Shown here piece by piece: positions 31,383-43,866 of a stretch of DNA of 64,000 nucleotides; position 1 is the stretch's first letter; every line of letters starts with the position of its first letter. The translations under genes and the position numbers were made by a program. The notes beneath the pieces were generated by a model that saw nothing but the letters and a program-made list of their open reading frames with translations, made no database searches and was not told the DNA's origin. Source of the DNA: Chenopodium formosanum (taxonomy: Eukaryota; Streptophyta; Magnoliopsida; Caryophyllales; Amaranthaceae); NCBI GenBank assembly GCA_024500155.1, contig CM044877.1, positions 72,806,001-72,870,000 on the forward strand. Reading direction: 5' to 3'.

Positions 31383-33986
31383 TATAATACCCAATATTTT
31401 TGAGACATATTTTCTAATTAATTAATTAATTATATTTTATAAAAAGGGTATTTTAAGTAATTTATTCTACTATTTGAATTTCGGAGCCAAAATGATATTT
31501 GAATTTTGGCGCCAAAAATATTTTCAAAGTTAATTATTATTTTTGGATTTTGGATAAGATTTATTATCCATTTATTTTTTTTTTAAAACTGGATTATTTA
31601 TATATTTTTTAAATATTTAATTAAGCAAAAATCATATTTTCCTTTTTATTTAAAAGGGCGGAAAATCCTAATTAATTTGGTAGTAATTTCATATTTTCTA
31701 AGTGTAAAAAATCTGATTTTTCTTTGGTTAATTAAGTTAGTTTAAGTTGGTATGTTGTAATTAATTATTTTCTACAAAATATATTATTTACACAATCATT
31801 TCTATTCCTTAAAAACTTGCAAAATATTTTCCTAAATACGTCATGGGAAGTCCAAAAATATGAGCTTGGGAAAGCTCAAATTTTCGGCCACTATATTAAA
31901 TTTTAAGCAAAATTATTTTGGAAATTTTTGTATTTTAATTATCTTCCTTAAATTTTCTTATTTCCTTACTTACCTTAATTCTTTATTTCCTTAATTCTAT
32001 TACTTCTCCTTAATTCTTATTTCCCATCTCCTAAATATTTGATCATCTTATTTCCTACCTTATTTCATTCTTGATTATTCCCCAAGTAAACTCCTATTGC
32101 ATATTATTTTTTATGACAACATACTTTCCTTAATTTTATTATTCTAGTCACCTTAATATTAAACTTTCCATATTTCTTTAGCTCTATTCTTGAAGTAATA
32201 ATTTCCTTAATTTTTCTTTACCATAATTCTTCCTACGTTTTCCTACCATAATTCTTGCATGCATTAGCCTATAAATATCCCCTCATACCTCTCATATTCT
32301 TCACACTAAAACCCAATTCGATCTTCTTCTCTCTTACTCTTCTTTTCTCTAAACCTTTTCATGCTTTTCTTTCTACTCTTTTCATACATAATCAGTCCAT
32401 GCACATTAAAACCTTATTTTTGGGATCTTTTTCTCTGTTTTGGGGGTTTTGATGTTTCACAAAAAATTGTTCCTCTCGAAAAATCCTTGAGGTTAGGCTT
32501 AAGAATCACCCTATTCAGAGTTCTATTGAAGGAGTTATGACCTTTGCAAGTTCTGCCTATTCTTTCCAATGCAAATTCAATTCTCTTTAATACTATTCCT
32601 TTATTTTCCTCATGGTTAGTTTCTAAAATATAAATACCTATTTCAAAGTTATAATTTTATATTAAAGTATTATTTTCAAAAGAGTTTTATAGTCCATGCA
32701 CATTATATTTGAAGTTGTGATAACCTTATGGTTAATTGCAAGGTGTATTCGTGATTGGATTTTGAAAGTGTGAAGCGTTGATTGATAGTCGGAATCAAGG
32801 TACATTTAGGTGGCTAGATACCTTTGATAGTGAGTGGTTTGAATACCATATTTTATATGATTTTATTGGTGATTGAATTAAATTAATTCGAATTATGATT
32901 TATGAAACAAAGTATGTTTGGAGGTATTGATTTTAATATTTGTTTTAATAAATATATTTTTGAAGGATTGAATTTCCTATTATGTTTTGAATGGTTTGAA
33001 TAAGAAATTGATTTGAAAATTTTGATGAATTAAATAAAAGGTTTTTCAAAGGAAGAGTTATTGATTTTTAAAGTTATTTTATGAGATTTAATTCTTAAGT
33101 ATTTATTTAAAAGTTTGATTTTGAAAGCATATTGAATTGAATAAAAAAGGAGTTTTGAATAATATTGGAATTGTTAAAATAAAAAAGAATTTGTTGAATT
33201 ATGATTATTGTTAAAGCTTTACAAGCATGTTGTTAGTAATCCCACTATGCGGATTTGGTTGATAAGACTATGGACTTTGTATGACCTAGTCTTTCCTCAA
33301 CAATAGCCTTGTAATATAAGAATATTAGCTTGGGGGGTATGCACACATGGGTGAGGAATTGGTTTTATCGAATTAATTATTTGAAATATATTAAATCTTT
33401 GGAATTGGTTTTGGAATTTAAAATTGGAATTATTAGAATTGGTTTTGGAATTTCAAATTGGTTTTTTTGGAATTGGTTTGGAATTTCAAATTGGATTATT
33501 GGAATTGGTTTTGCAATTACGAATTGGTATTTTTGGAATTGGTTTTGGAATTTCGAATTGGAATTGGTTTTAAAAGCATGTTTGCAAATAAATTGATTTT
33601 ACAATATCTTGCACTTATCATACTTAGCATATTTTGATAATCCGTATTTCCTATTTGTTTTGGTTCGACCTGTTTACCGTAATAGTAAGCAGTGTGGACT
33701 ATTTTCAAGTGAAGTCATGAATATGCACATGGGAGTCCCCAGATTTGCTTCACCTAGTTTAGGAATGTTGGTCTTGTCTTTATTTTGAGTACTCATAACA
33801 ATGATATATTTTTTATAAGTATTGATAAAAGAAAGTTGAGTTTTCTCTGCAAGTTTTATTATAGAGTTAAGTATTTTGAGTAGCCTTGCGTAATTATGCG
33901 GCGGTAATATGCTTAAGTATATATCTATGGTATAATTATACGTATTATACTAGTATTTCCGCAGAAGGAGATTTGGGGGTGTTACA
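31383..33986 (+). mobile_element. Probable solo LTR of a Tekay/Del-type chromovirus
   Basis: It starts TATAATACCCAATATTTT, a slightly altered form of the TGTAATACCC start common to Tekay/Del LTRs, and ends GGGGGTGTTACA. The flanks AGTTA (31378-31382) and AGTCA (33987-33991) would be a diverged 5-bp target duplication. It contains a TATA box (TATAAATA, 32270-32277) and an E2F-type palindrome (TTTTGGCGCCAAAA, 31504-31517). No coding sequence is present. At about 2.6 kb it is long but within the range of this group. Confidence 0.6.
33345..33575. repeat. GGAATTGGTTTTGGAATTTC minisatellite
   Basis: About six to eight imperfect units of GGAATTGGTTTTGGAATTTC / AAATTGG inside the LTR. The open frame across it is low-complexity (repeated W, F, N, I) and not a gene. 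Confidence 0.8.
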
Positions 33987-33991
33987 AGTCA

Positions 33992-34952
33992 AGCTGGGGG
34001 AAAACTGTTATGCCTATATTATCACTACAGGTTCATGTGTTCGCAGGTTGCTAGGCTGCAGATTACAGGTTGCAATGAAGATGATAGTCCGGTTTCAAGT
34101 AATCAAAGGAAGTCAAATGAAGACTTTTCCATGGTACATTCCAAGAGCATCTAAGTTGAAAGAGTCAAGAGTAAGTGTCATAAGAATAGGAACCATAAAC
34201 CTCAACTCACTAATGATAAGGAATAAGTCAAACTACAATGGATAAGTACAGGGGAAGTATAGCATGAAATTCTGAGCTGAACCTTGAAACTAACTCCGGA
34301 TTTTACGGAATTAGGGAAGGAGCCATTGAAGCATTTCAAGAAGACTTCTTTGTTATTAACAGGAGGATAATCATTGTACAAAGGCATCACAAGAAATCTA
34401 AGCCTTACCATTCATAGCAATTACCAACTATTAGCGTTACAAATTTGTTCTTAATTTAAGCTATAGTGTGCTTGTATTAAATTATCTATCTAGTGGATTG
34501 GTGGACTCATTGCCACCCGTAGTTTTTACCCTTATTCTTGGGGTATTATGCATCATCATCTTGCGTCTCTTCTTCCCTTTCCCCTTTGTTCATTCCTCGT
34601 AAATCGTTTATCTTCATTCCTTGAACCCACATTACCGTTTGCATCCTCATTAATCTAGCTATTGTTTAGTTGAGCCTAGTCTTATCTATTAGAATTTTAC
34701 CTAAACAACATACCTTTTCAATCGGCTTGCCTTTTGAGGTCTGATTAACATAGTGACATGATTTTTCAATGATACTATTTCAATATATGCAAATTATAAG
34801 TCCTATTTAAATATTATGTCTTTCTTTGTTTATTTTTTAAGTGATATGATATAATTTCAATTTTTGCACATATGAACTTGGAGTAATTAACACATTGATA
34901 GTAACAATGATAGTGAGGTTATATTAACATAGTGACAGCCGATCAAAAGCAA

Positions 34953-34954
<2 letters not shown>
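33992..34954. other. Intergenic DNA without recognisable genes
   Basis: An open frame at 33886-34245 crosses the LTR end and shows no family features. Nothing else is seen. Confidence 0.4.

Positions 34955-35014
<60 letters not shown>
34955..35014. repeat. (AT)n microsatellite, 30 units
   Basis: An uninterrupted run of AT dinucleotides. Confidence 0.97.
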
Positions 35015-35017
<3 letters not shown>

Positions 35018-35242
35018 TTGAGTTTGAATTAAAAAAAAACGTACTAGAACTTTGAAGATGAGATATAATTCTATACTTTACATAAAGAGGCCTTGGGTCA
35101 TCATTCTTCAATGCGCATTAACAAGAACATATTAATCTCTAATAATTGTCTTAGCTTAAGAGTTTTAGCTTAAGAGTTTTTGAGATGAGGGTGTTTTGAG
35201 GTCTATTTCAATAGAATTTGCTATATACACCCGGTTGTATCG

Positions 35243-36512
35243 TGTTAGCTGAGACGAACACTACAAGGAGGGGGTGAATTGTATATGAGTTCCTAGTGAC
35301 TACTTTTGCGGAATATAAAACACAATATAAAGGAACTTGCAATGCACACGGGATTTTATGAGAAAACCTTCTGGCCCAACTGGAAGTAAAACCTCGACCC
35401 TTCTAAGGGATTTAAGATCCAAACCAATTCACTATAATAGGGCAAACACCAAGTTACAACCTATTATAAACAGGCCTTTACTCACAAGTTCCAGAATGAA
35501 CTTGTTACACAGTAAGACCCTATCCTACCCAATCTAAGTTCCACACTTAGATTCACTCGTACTCCCAAAGTACTACCACTCACAGCTTCACACTCGAAGC
35601 TTACAAAATTGTATGCGATGTTAAATTCACACACTCACCCAATAACCCAACCAATACAAATATATGACACCTAGTATTTGATAGGCAGGCTATGCATGAA
35701 ACCTGAAACTAATGTGACAAAGTTATAACCTTGGCAACATTACACAATTAAAGCTCAAATGATTTCTTCACGCATGAACTCACAGAAAACTTATGAAATG
35801 AGATCTCTACTATTTATACAAGAACAACTCGTATAGAAAGTAGGGTTTTTAAAAGATAATTATGTTAATTTTAACTCAATCTCAAACCAGAGTTTTAAGT
35901 AAATCAAGCTTAGAGAAAATCTTTTTGGAAAACTAGATAAAGATAGATTATCAATCGAATCATATCTTTTGACAATAAGTTTTTAAGAAACAAATTATTT
36001 TAGAAAATCTTTTCTTAAAAACTCATCTTTTTAACTTTCCTATTATAAGGTGTTTGCCAAGCCACTTTGCCACGTTTCTAATAAGTCTCACGTGTAATCT
36101 TGCTTTACACATTTACAGCAATTCTAAGAGATAAAATCTTAACTAAATTGCTTTGCCAATACTTTGTATAATCAAATGCTTGAGTATCACGCAGACTAGG
36201 ACTAAGTTCATGCAGTCACTTGTGCTCCAGTTCTGAACTGGAACTTCACATGCCAAGTTCTTCTAGAACTTGCTGTCTTTAGGTTCCCGTTAGGGAACGT
36301 TCCTGTTAAGGAACTCAGTTCTTGTTAGAGAACTCTTCTTCTATTATGATTACCCTTTCAAAGGTATCTTCATGTCTTCACAGCTTTAGGATACTCTTCC
36401 ACCACCTTGGTCTACTTCACCTGTTCTATTTACACACTTATAAAATCTTTATTAGTTTTGTTAGTTTGCTTAAAGTTAAGTCTATCATCATCAAAACCTT
36501 TAAGCTTCAACA
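35243..36512 (-). mobile_element. 3' LTR of the copia element
   Basis: 1,270 bp; the minus strand starts TGTTGAAGCTTAAAGG and ends CTCAGCTAACA. It is preceded on the minus strand by AAAAAGGGGAAAAT (36513-36526), a polypurine tract. Its left 220 bp match the 5' LTR remnant at 43647-43866. The presumed U3 part (36225-36345) is rich in palindromes such as GTTCCCGTTAGGGAAC and TTCTAGAA. Confidence 0.88.
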
Positions 36513-36526
36513 ATTTTCCCCTTTTT

Positions 36527-37141
36527 GATGATGACAAACTTAAGCAAACTCTATGGAAAGATTAAATCAAATAGAAGGTCGTATTTTTGAATTTTTTAAA
36601 ATTTATTGACATAAAACAAACGACTAAAATAAGAAAAGCAAAATAAACATAAAGCTAATAAACATAAAAATAAGCTACTGGTAACTACTAGCATTATATC
36701 ACAAGAAAGTTTTGATACTTTCTCAACTGGAACCCTAAACAACTTCAGCCTCCAAGTTTGCTTCTTATTTTCTCCCTTTTGGCATCATAAAAAAGTCATG
36801 TATTTTCAAGGTAGTAAGCATCTAGCCACAGCCCCACAAGCAATTCATCGAGAGTGGGAAACTGAAGGCAGCACTGACTAGTTCCTTTTAGTTAGTTCTA
36901 CTTTAATGCATACATGTCCATAACATACAGCAATACACATGTATAGGCTAAATTCCAAATATGCATCTAAAAACAAAATATCATCCTGCCAAACTTGTTC
37001 AAAATTATTACAAACCAAAATATTTTCAACACAAAACAAAATTAAAATTGTTCATGACTACGACAGTAAGTCGGTAGGCTAAGATGAGATAGGCTAAGGT
37101 TGAGGGAAGATAGGATGCAGGTTAATTAGAAGAAGATTGGA
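36527..37141. other. Non-coding 3' part of the copia internal region
   Basis: About 600 bp between the env-like region and the polypurine tract, AT-rich, without open frames. Confidence 0.5.
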
Positions 37142-38559
37142 TCAACTCTGAAGCAAATCAAGAATTTTCTTGTTATCTTCCTGCTGCTGCTCAGTGAATG
37201 CTTCAATCTTGTCTTCTATCTCCTTGATCTTCTTTTGGAACTCCACCTTCTTCTCCTTAAGACCCTTTTCCAATCCCTGCACTATCCTTTCTAATTTCTG
37301 AACCTTCCCTAACTGCTCCTTTAACCACTTCTCAGCAATATCAGCCCTATCAGTTAGTTCAGAAGTTTGTCTTGCCACCACATTGTTATCCTCAGCATCA
37401 AGTTCTAATGGTTTCTTAATACTACCTCCGTTACAGGTTATGTGCAACGATTTGACATAAAGCAGAGAGAGAAAATGTCTAATCGTTGCACATAACCTGT
37501 AACGGAGGTAGTACTAGTTTCAGGAAAAGCACTAGTAGAAAGTCTTTTACTCTTCCTCACAGGACCTCCAGACACGATCTCATCCCCCTTTTTCCCACTT
37601 GACTCACCCTTTTTCTCTTCCAATTTCTGAAATTTCCCTTAAACAACACACAAGCTCGGCCCCTGCAAAGTCTTTTCATTAATCACATTCTCTGGTTTCT
37701 CTTGCAGTCCATAAACACCTTTGAGTTTCAATCCCAAGGCTTCAAACACAGTAAACAACAAAGCACCATATCTAACTTTTTTTTTTACTGGGAACACAAT
37801 GAGCCAAGTGTTGATACCTAGAAAGCTACCTACCTTCATCACAAATTTCCCCTAGAAAGCTACCTACCTTCATCACTGACTTCCCTTTACATACATCTTA
37901 TAACCCTTAATTGGAACTTTCAGAATTGTTCCTAGGGTTTCAACATCAAACTCAACTTTCACTTCATTGACTAAACTCAAAATTATTCCTTGTTTCACAG
38001 TAAATTCAGAACAATATTCATTCATTGCAGCTGGATACATGAAATCATTCGAGGCTTTAACCAACATGTCCTTCCACCCTTGAAAACGAATTAAATCTAG
38101 AAATTCCATAAACCTAGACTTCTTAATCCAAGTTAAATCAAGCCTATAACCAACTACATACCTTCCTGATATCTTCTCCAGTGATTTTTGATCATCATCG
38201 ATCTCCATGTCCTCTTGTTCCTCGTCTAAATTATGAAGTCCCCCCTCAACAAAATCATCCACCTTAATAATGTGCTCTTCTAGAGATTTCTCCTTTGCCT
38301 TACTCTCTTTCCACTCTCTTAGTCTCTATAGAGGAGCTAATGCAGACGATTCTACTTCTTCAGTATGATCTTCGTCTTTGGGGTTTTTGTTGGTGGTTGA
38401 TGAGGTTGGATTGTTTTCTTTAGGAACTTCTTCAGCTACCTCGACATCCTTTGTCGGTGCTTTATAGATTATCATGGCTAAACGGGAGGTTTCTTCAAGC
38501 TCGGAGCGATCTGGGGTTTTGTAGTTGTCAGAGGAGTCTTGGCTTGATTGCATTTCCAT
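37142..38559 (-). pseudogene. Env-like region of the Sirevirus-type element (broken)
   Basis: Five minus-strand pieces follow the RNase H domain. 38559-38326 is an acidic Ser/Thr/Glu-rich start. 38262-37873 is the best-preserved globular part (ISGRYVVGYRLDLTWIKKSR, FQGWKDMLVKASNDFMYPAA). 37842-37639 continues it (YGALLFTVFEALGLKL). 37623-37438 is a basic linker. 37447-37142 is a coiled coil of heptad Leu/Ile/Lys/Glu. This layout fits the env-like extra gene of Sireviruses, whose function is unknown. Frame breaks and a 33-bp inverted repeat (37420-37513) disrupt it. Confidence 0.65.
37420..37513. repeat. Perfect 33-bp inverted repeat with 28-bp loop
   Basis: Arms 37420-37452 (TACTACCTCCGTTACAGGTT...) and 37481-37513 are exact reverse complements. 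It sits inside the env-like region between the basic linker and the coiled coil. Confidence 0.95.
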
Positions 38560-39041
38560 TGATGGGGGTTTAGGAGGTTTTAAAGAGTTTAATGGGTTTT
38601 TACTGATCGGGTTTTAATTGATTTTACAGTGTGGTAGAAAGTTAGGTGAGAGATGCTTTTATAATAATTGAAGTTGTGTAAAGGATATGAACGAGTTATT
38701 GTGCATTCATTAATTGAACAAAATTTATCAAAACAATTTAACAAAAATAGGCTGGATGAATTTTACCAAATTCATTTTATTTCCAAATTACATGAATTTT
38801 CCAAAAACACGCTTTTTAGAAAATAGCTATTTGGAACACACTTTCAACACATATACAGTGTACATTACTACTAATGTAATTAATCAAGTGTTTTGTGAAC
38901 TAACCTCTTGAAGCTCTTCAACGGTGACACTTCAGCTATGTTTAGCACACCAAATTTGTACTAGATTCTCTTTTTACTTTATTTACTCTATTTTTAATTT
39001 TTCCATATCTTGGAACTTCACAAGCAATTAATTCGGCTTGA
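38560..39041. other. Non-coding spacer between env-like region and RNase H
   Basis: About 480 bp with no convincing frame. It may hold the leader of the env-like gene. Confidence 0.45.
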
Positions 39042-39578
39042 TCATCCCATTTCTAGTCTCAATTTCTCAAATCTTTCACTGTTCAAGGGCTTGGTCAGAA
39101 TATCTGCAATTTGAGTTTTAGTTTGACAAAATTTTAACTTGATATTTTCTTGCTCCACATTATCTTTTAGAAAGTGATGCCTAATGTGAATGTGTTTTAC
39201 CTTTGAGTGTTGAACTGGATCCTTAGAAATACATCTAGCACTGGTATTGTCATAATAAATAAGAACGCATTCAAATATGATTCCAAAATCTCTAACCTGT
39301 TGCTTTATCCATATGATTTGTGAACAACATGCTGCTTCTGCCATATATTCAGCTTTAGTTGTAGATAATGCAACTGTGTTTTGCTTCTTGGAACCCTAAG
39401 AAACTAAACACGGTCCCAAAAACTGTACCGTACCTGAAGTACTTTTTCTATTAACCAAATCACCTGCATAGTCAGCATCATTAAAGCTATTTAAATCAAA
39501 AGACTCACTTCTAGGATAGAAGAGACTTAAGTCATCAGTTCCTTTCAAATATCGAAGGATTCTCTTTACTACTATCAA
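39042..39578 (-). pseudogene. Copia RNase H
   Basis: 39578-39396 holds the start (RILRYLKGTDDLSLFYPRS, then NDADYAGDLVNRKSTSGTVQ). 39344-39042 holds the end (EAACCSQIIWIKQQVRDFGI, YDNTSARCISKDPVQHSKVK, HIHIRHHFLKDNVE, TKTQIADILTKPLNSERFEK). Stops separate the two pieces near 39396, where the family has a short S-K-K-Q-x-T-V linker. Confidence 0.88.
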
Positions 39579-39652
39579 GTGGGACTCCTTTGGATTTGCT
39601 TGGAACCTGTCACATAGACCTACACTAAAAGATATGTTAGGTCTACTAGCTA

Positions 39653-40414
39653 TTAAGTAAAAAATAGAGAACCAATCATACCTCTATACAATGTTTGATT
39701 TACATAAGTTCCAGATGGATCTTCATCCAATCTAGTTGCAACACCCATGGGGGTTCTGTTGGTTTTTGCATTGTCAAGCTTGTATTTCTTGATTAGTTCC
39801 TTAATGTATTTTTGTTGATGGATCAAGATTCCTTCTTCAGTTTGCTTAATTTGCAAACCGAGGAAGAAGTTAAGCTCTCCCATCATGCTCATTTCAAATT
39901 CTCCACTCATTAGGTCGGCAAAATACTTGCACAGAGATTCATTATTTGCACCAAATAAAATATCATCAACATAAATCTGTACAACTAATATATCAGTTCC
40001 ATTTGACTTTAACAGTAAGGTTTTGTCAATTTTACCTCGCTTAAATCCATTTTTCAAAAGGAACTTAGATAATCTTTCATACCATGCTTTAGGGGCTTGC
40101 TTTAGCCCATAAAGAGCTTTTTCAAGCTTATAGACATGGTTTGGGAACTCTGAATTTTCAAATCCAGGAGGATGTTCCACATAGACCTTTTCATCAAGAA
40201 ATCCATTTAGGAAAGCACGTTTAACGTCCATCTGGTACAGCCTAAAACCCATATAAGCAGCAAAAGCAATAAGTAAGCGAATAACCTCTAAACTGGCTAC
40301 CGATGCAAATGTTTCTTCATAGTCAATCCTTTCTTGTTGATTATAACCATGTACCACAAGTCTTTCCTTGTTCCTAACAATAATACCATGCTCATCTACC
40401 TTGTTCCTGGACAC
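39653..40414 (-). pseudogene. Copia reverse transcriptase
   Basis: A 253-residue open piece shows all RT blocks of copia elements: RLVVHGYNQQERIDYEETFA, YQMDVKRAFLNGFLDEKVYV, YKLEKALYGLKQAPKAWYER, the catalytic YVDDILFGA, and LNFFLGLQIKQ. The catalytic Asp pair is intact. Upstream (40415-40660) the frame is broken but still RT-like. It ends in a stop just before the RNase H domain. Confidence 0.93.
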
Positions 40415-40660
40415 TCATATTAACCCAATAGTTTTCTTCTTCTCAGTTCTAGGTTCTAGATGCCAAACTTTATTTCTTTCAAACTCATTTAATTCAGCTT
40501 GCATAGCATTAATCTAGTCAGCGTCAGTTAAAGCTTCAACATAGTTCTTAGGTTCCATGGAGGAAAGGATTGCATAAAATGCACATAAGTTCCTAAGCTG
40601 AGATCTGGTCTGAGTTCCTTTAGTGATATCACTCATGATTGCATCAACTGGATGTGATCT

Positions 40661-41840
40661 CTAATGTTTCCAGGGCTTTGGTGTAAAGTCCTTGATCGGA
40701 TACAATCTTTCTTGATTGTTGTTGACTAGGACTTTTATAGGAACTCTGTTTTGATTCTCAGTTTGAACTTCTTCAGGAACTTCCTCATTTCCTTCATTTT
40801 CTTCTTGATTCTGCTTTTGAGGTGGAGTTCCTAGTGCATTCTCCGTTGAAGGTTCTTCATTTGCTTCTGGATTTGCTTCACCTCCATTTTCAATTTGCTG
40901 CTTCTGCAATGATGTTGATTCTCCATCTGGATCCTGCTTGTGTAGAAGTCCAATTTCAAAATCATCATCACAATCCTGTACATCAATCAACTGTTCAGTT
41001 TCATCAAATATAATATATATAGATTCTTTAACACACATTGTTCTCTTATTATATACTCTATAAGCTTTACTGTTTGAGGCATATCCTAAGAATATTGCCT
41101 CATCAATACGTTCATCAAACTTTCCCAAATTCCTTTTACCATTGTTATGAATAAAACATTTACAACCAAAAGATCTAAAGTAAGAAATATTTAGCTTTCT
41201 CCATTTAATGAGTTCATAGGGAGTTTTGTTGGTGATGGCTTTAACAGATACTCTACAGAGAATATAACATGTTGTATTCACTGCTTCAGCCTAGAAGTTC
41301 CTAGGCAATCCACTTGATATCAGCATAGTTCTAGCAATGTCTTCAAGGCTTCTATTCTTGCATTCCACAACTCCATTCTATTGTGGAGTTCTTGGAGCAG
41401 AGAAGTTGTGATCCATTCCATGCTCGGCGCAAAATTCATCAAATTTGGAATTTTTAAACTCTGTCCCATAGGCTGATCTTAGGTGTACCAGTTGATTACA
41501 TGTTCTTCTCTGTTCTTTGTTTGTCACAAAACTATGAAATTCTTAAGAAGTTGTTTTTGAGACCCTCGACCAAAAATACGTTATCAATAGCATGGGAACT
41601 TGAATTTCCTACTTTGCCAATAGCAACTATATCATCTCTTTCATATTATCACCAAAGGTCACAGTCCCTCCATAGCAGGCATCCAGTGAGAGAAATTTAG
41701 ATTTGTCTCCAGTCATGTGTTTAGAACAACCACTGTCGAGGTACCAAGTGTTGTTCCCCCTCACTAGAATCTGCATGAAAAATCAAAACGTTAGTGTCAG
41801 GATTCTAGGTTTCCTTGGGTTCATGCGTAACAGGAGTAGG
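40661..41840 (-). pseudogene. Copia integrase
   Basis: 41281-40661 carries the integrase C-terminal part (TNKTPYELIKWRKLNISYFR, FGCKCFIHNNGKRNLGKFDE, FLGYASNSKAYRVYNKRTMC) and the Pro/Gln/Glu-rich linker towards RT. 41282-41840 holds the central and N-terminal integrase in broken frames, including the region equivalent to the NGVVE motif near 41360-41400. Confidence 0.82.
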
Positions 41841-41841
41841 T

Positions 41842-43506
41842 TCATCTTTCTAAACCCAGATCTGTTATATCATTCCTCTGTGTGCTTTCCACTTTATTAG
41901 GACATATAACCTGCTTATGTCCTGTATTGCCACATAAATAACAAACAATACTACTAGGCAAATTAACATACTTCTTTTCTTTCTTGAACTTCTTTTTAAA
42001 ACCTAAACCCTCTGTTCTCTTTGTTTGAGCATTAGTGATCCAGTCAGGAACCTTATACACTATGGGTTTCTTACCTTTCCTAGCCTTCTCAAGTTCCCTG
42101 TCAAGTCTTCCTTTATCCATTTTAAGATCTTCCAAATCAAATTTTAATTTTTCAAAATTCGGATATTGTACAAGTGGAGGAACTTCAGAGTTAGGAGTAT
42201 CAACACTCAGTTTTAATAAAGATAATTCCACATTCAAGAGTATGTTATCCTGTTTTAGTTTTTTCATAGTCTCTTTTAGAATAACATTATCATAAAAAAG
42301 ACTAATGAAGCTGTATTGAATGTCAAACTTCATATTATCAACCCACTCACTATTTTCTTTGTAAGTTATTAAAGCTTTGTCACTTGGATATTTGGCTCTA
42401 TGTAAGTCCTTTAAATCTTCTTGAATTTCCAAAATAACATGTATTAGTTAGAAAAATGTTTTAATTCATTGTGAGAGAACCATACCTCATATTCGAGTGC
42501 CTTAAGTTTAACCTCTTCATCAGTTTTGGTCATTAAACATAGATGTGTAGTTTCTTCTGAAGATTGGCCCTCTTCCACTTCTGAATCTGTGTCTCCCCAG
42601 GCAGCTAGCATTGCCTTCTTCAAATTGTCCTTTGTAAAGTATGACTTATAGACCCTGGACTCCTTTGATTAATCCTTTCCTTTAGTCTTTCCTTTTTCTC
42701 CTTCCTTAAATGGACAGTCCTTAATGAAATGATCTTTTGACCCACACTTGAAACAGGTAGTGTCTCTAGAACTTGTAACCTTTTAGTTCCTATCAAACTT
42801 CCTGATGTTCATCGTCTTTTTGAATCTTCTCACTAGAATTGCCATCTCTTCCTCATCAACTTCTGAATCCTCTACATCTTGAGTCTTTAGAGCAAGACTC
42901 TTGTTCTTGGAACTTTCAGCGTTGGAACTCAAGTGAAGTTCATGAGTCATCAATGATCCTGCTAACTGTTCCATATTGAACTTGATAAATTCCTTAGCTT
43001 CCTGCATCGCAGTAACCTTGGATCTTCAGTGTTCATCTTGTGGTAGGCTTCTCAAGATCTTCCTAGCCTGTTCATCAATAGGAATATGCCTGCCAAGTGA
43101 ACTCAGTTCGTTAATTATTTGATTAAATCTAGTAAACATTTCTTCAACGGTTTCCTTTAACTACATTTCAAACCTTTCATATCTAGACATCAATAAATCA
43201 ATTTTAGAACATTTTACCTCATTTGTACCTTCATGAGTTACCTCTAGTAGATCCCAAATCTACTTAGCAAACTTGCACCCCCATGATACGATTATGTTCA
43301 TGAGGTCCAAGTCCACAATGTAAATACTTTATTGCAAAAGCATTCAATTCAAGTTTCTGATAGTCTTCTTTATCATAATCAGAAATAAGTTTACGAACTA
43401 CCTCATTTTTCTCATTGGTTGAAGTTACCTCAAAATCACCAGATTCGATTACACGCCAAACTTGATAATTTTCAGCCTTGATCAAGATCTCCATCCTTTT
43501 CATCAA
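41842..43506 (-). pseudogene. Copia gag (broken)
   Basis: 43506-43264 is the gag start (ENYQVWRVIESGDFEV, NEVVRKLISDYDKEDYQKLE). 43007-42783 continues (HELHLSSNAESSKNKSLALK, FKKTMNIRKFDRN). A CCHC knuckle (CFKCGSKDHFIKDC) is near 42710-42755. 42432-41842 holds a coiled coil and a second knuckle (CYLCGNTGHKQVIC). Two knuckles and a long gag fit Sireviruses. Several stops and frame shifts break it. Confidence 0.85.
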
Positions 43507-43632
43507 GTAGGTGTAAAACTTACCATTATAGGTGGACGTTGGGTTGAGTACCCTTCTTCAAGTTTCTCCTTGTAATTCATCTCTCTTCGGGAACTTACTC
43601 AACAAAGTTATCTTCGTACACGTGAGAACCGT

Positions 43633-43644
43633 GCTCTGATACCA
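43633..43644 (-). other. Primer-binding site of the copia element
   Basis: The minus strand reads TGGTATCAGAGC, complementary to the 3' end of initiator tRNA-Met, two bases from the LTR edge at 43647. Confidence 0.92.
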
Positions 43645-43646
43645 AT

Positions 43647-43866
43647 TGTTAGTTGAGACGAACACGACAAGAGGGGGGTGAATTGTATGTGAGTTCCTAG
43701 TGACTACTTTTGCGGAATATAAAACAGAATATAAAGGAACTTGCAATGCACACAATATTTTACGAGGAAACATTCCAGGGCCCAACTGGAAGTAAAACCT
43801 TAGCCCTTCACTATAATAGGGCAAAAACTAAGTTACAACCTATTATAAACAGACCTTTACTCACTC
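43647..43866 (-). mobile_element. Truncated 5' LTR of the copia element
   Basis: 220 bp colinear with the left end of the LTR at 35243-36512. Similarity stops sharply after TTTACTCAC at 43866. A 30-35-bp stretch present in the other LTR (AAGGGATTTAAGATCCAAAC region) is missing here. Confidence 0.85.

Larger units (their letters stand above)
35243..43866 (-). mobile_element. Decayed Sirevirus-like copia retrotransposon
   Basis: In minus orientation the order is: 5' LTR fragment, PBS, gag with CCHC knuckles, integrase, RT, RNase H, an env-like region, PPT, 3' LTR. Integrase before RT defines copia. An extra coding region between RNase H and the 3' LTR, together with a large gag, is typical of the Sirevirus (SIRE/Maximus) group. 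The 5' LTR keeps only 220 of about 1,270 bp and ends abruptly at 43866, where PMD-region DNA begins. Coding parts have several stops and frame breaks. Confidence 0.88.

Noticed and set aside
33330..33596. 88-residue frame with repeated FWNWFGISNW-like units
   Set aside because: Translation of the GGAATTGG minisatellite inside the LTR.
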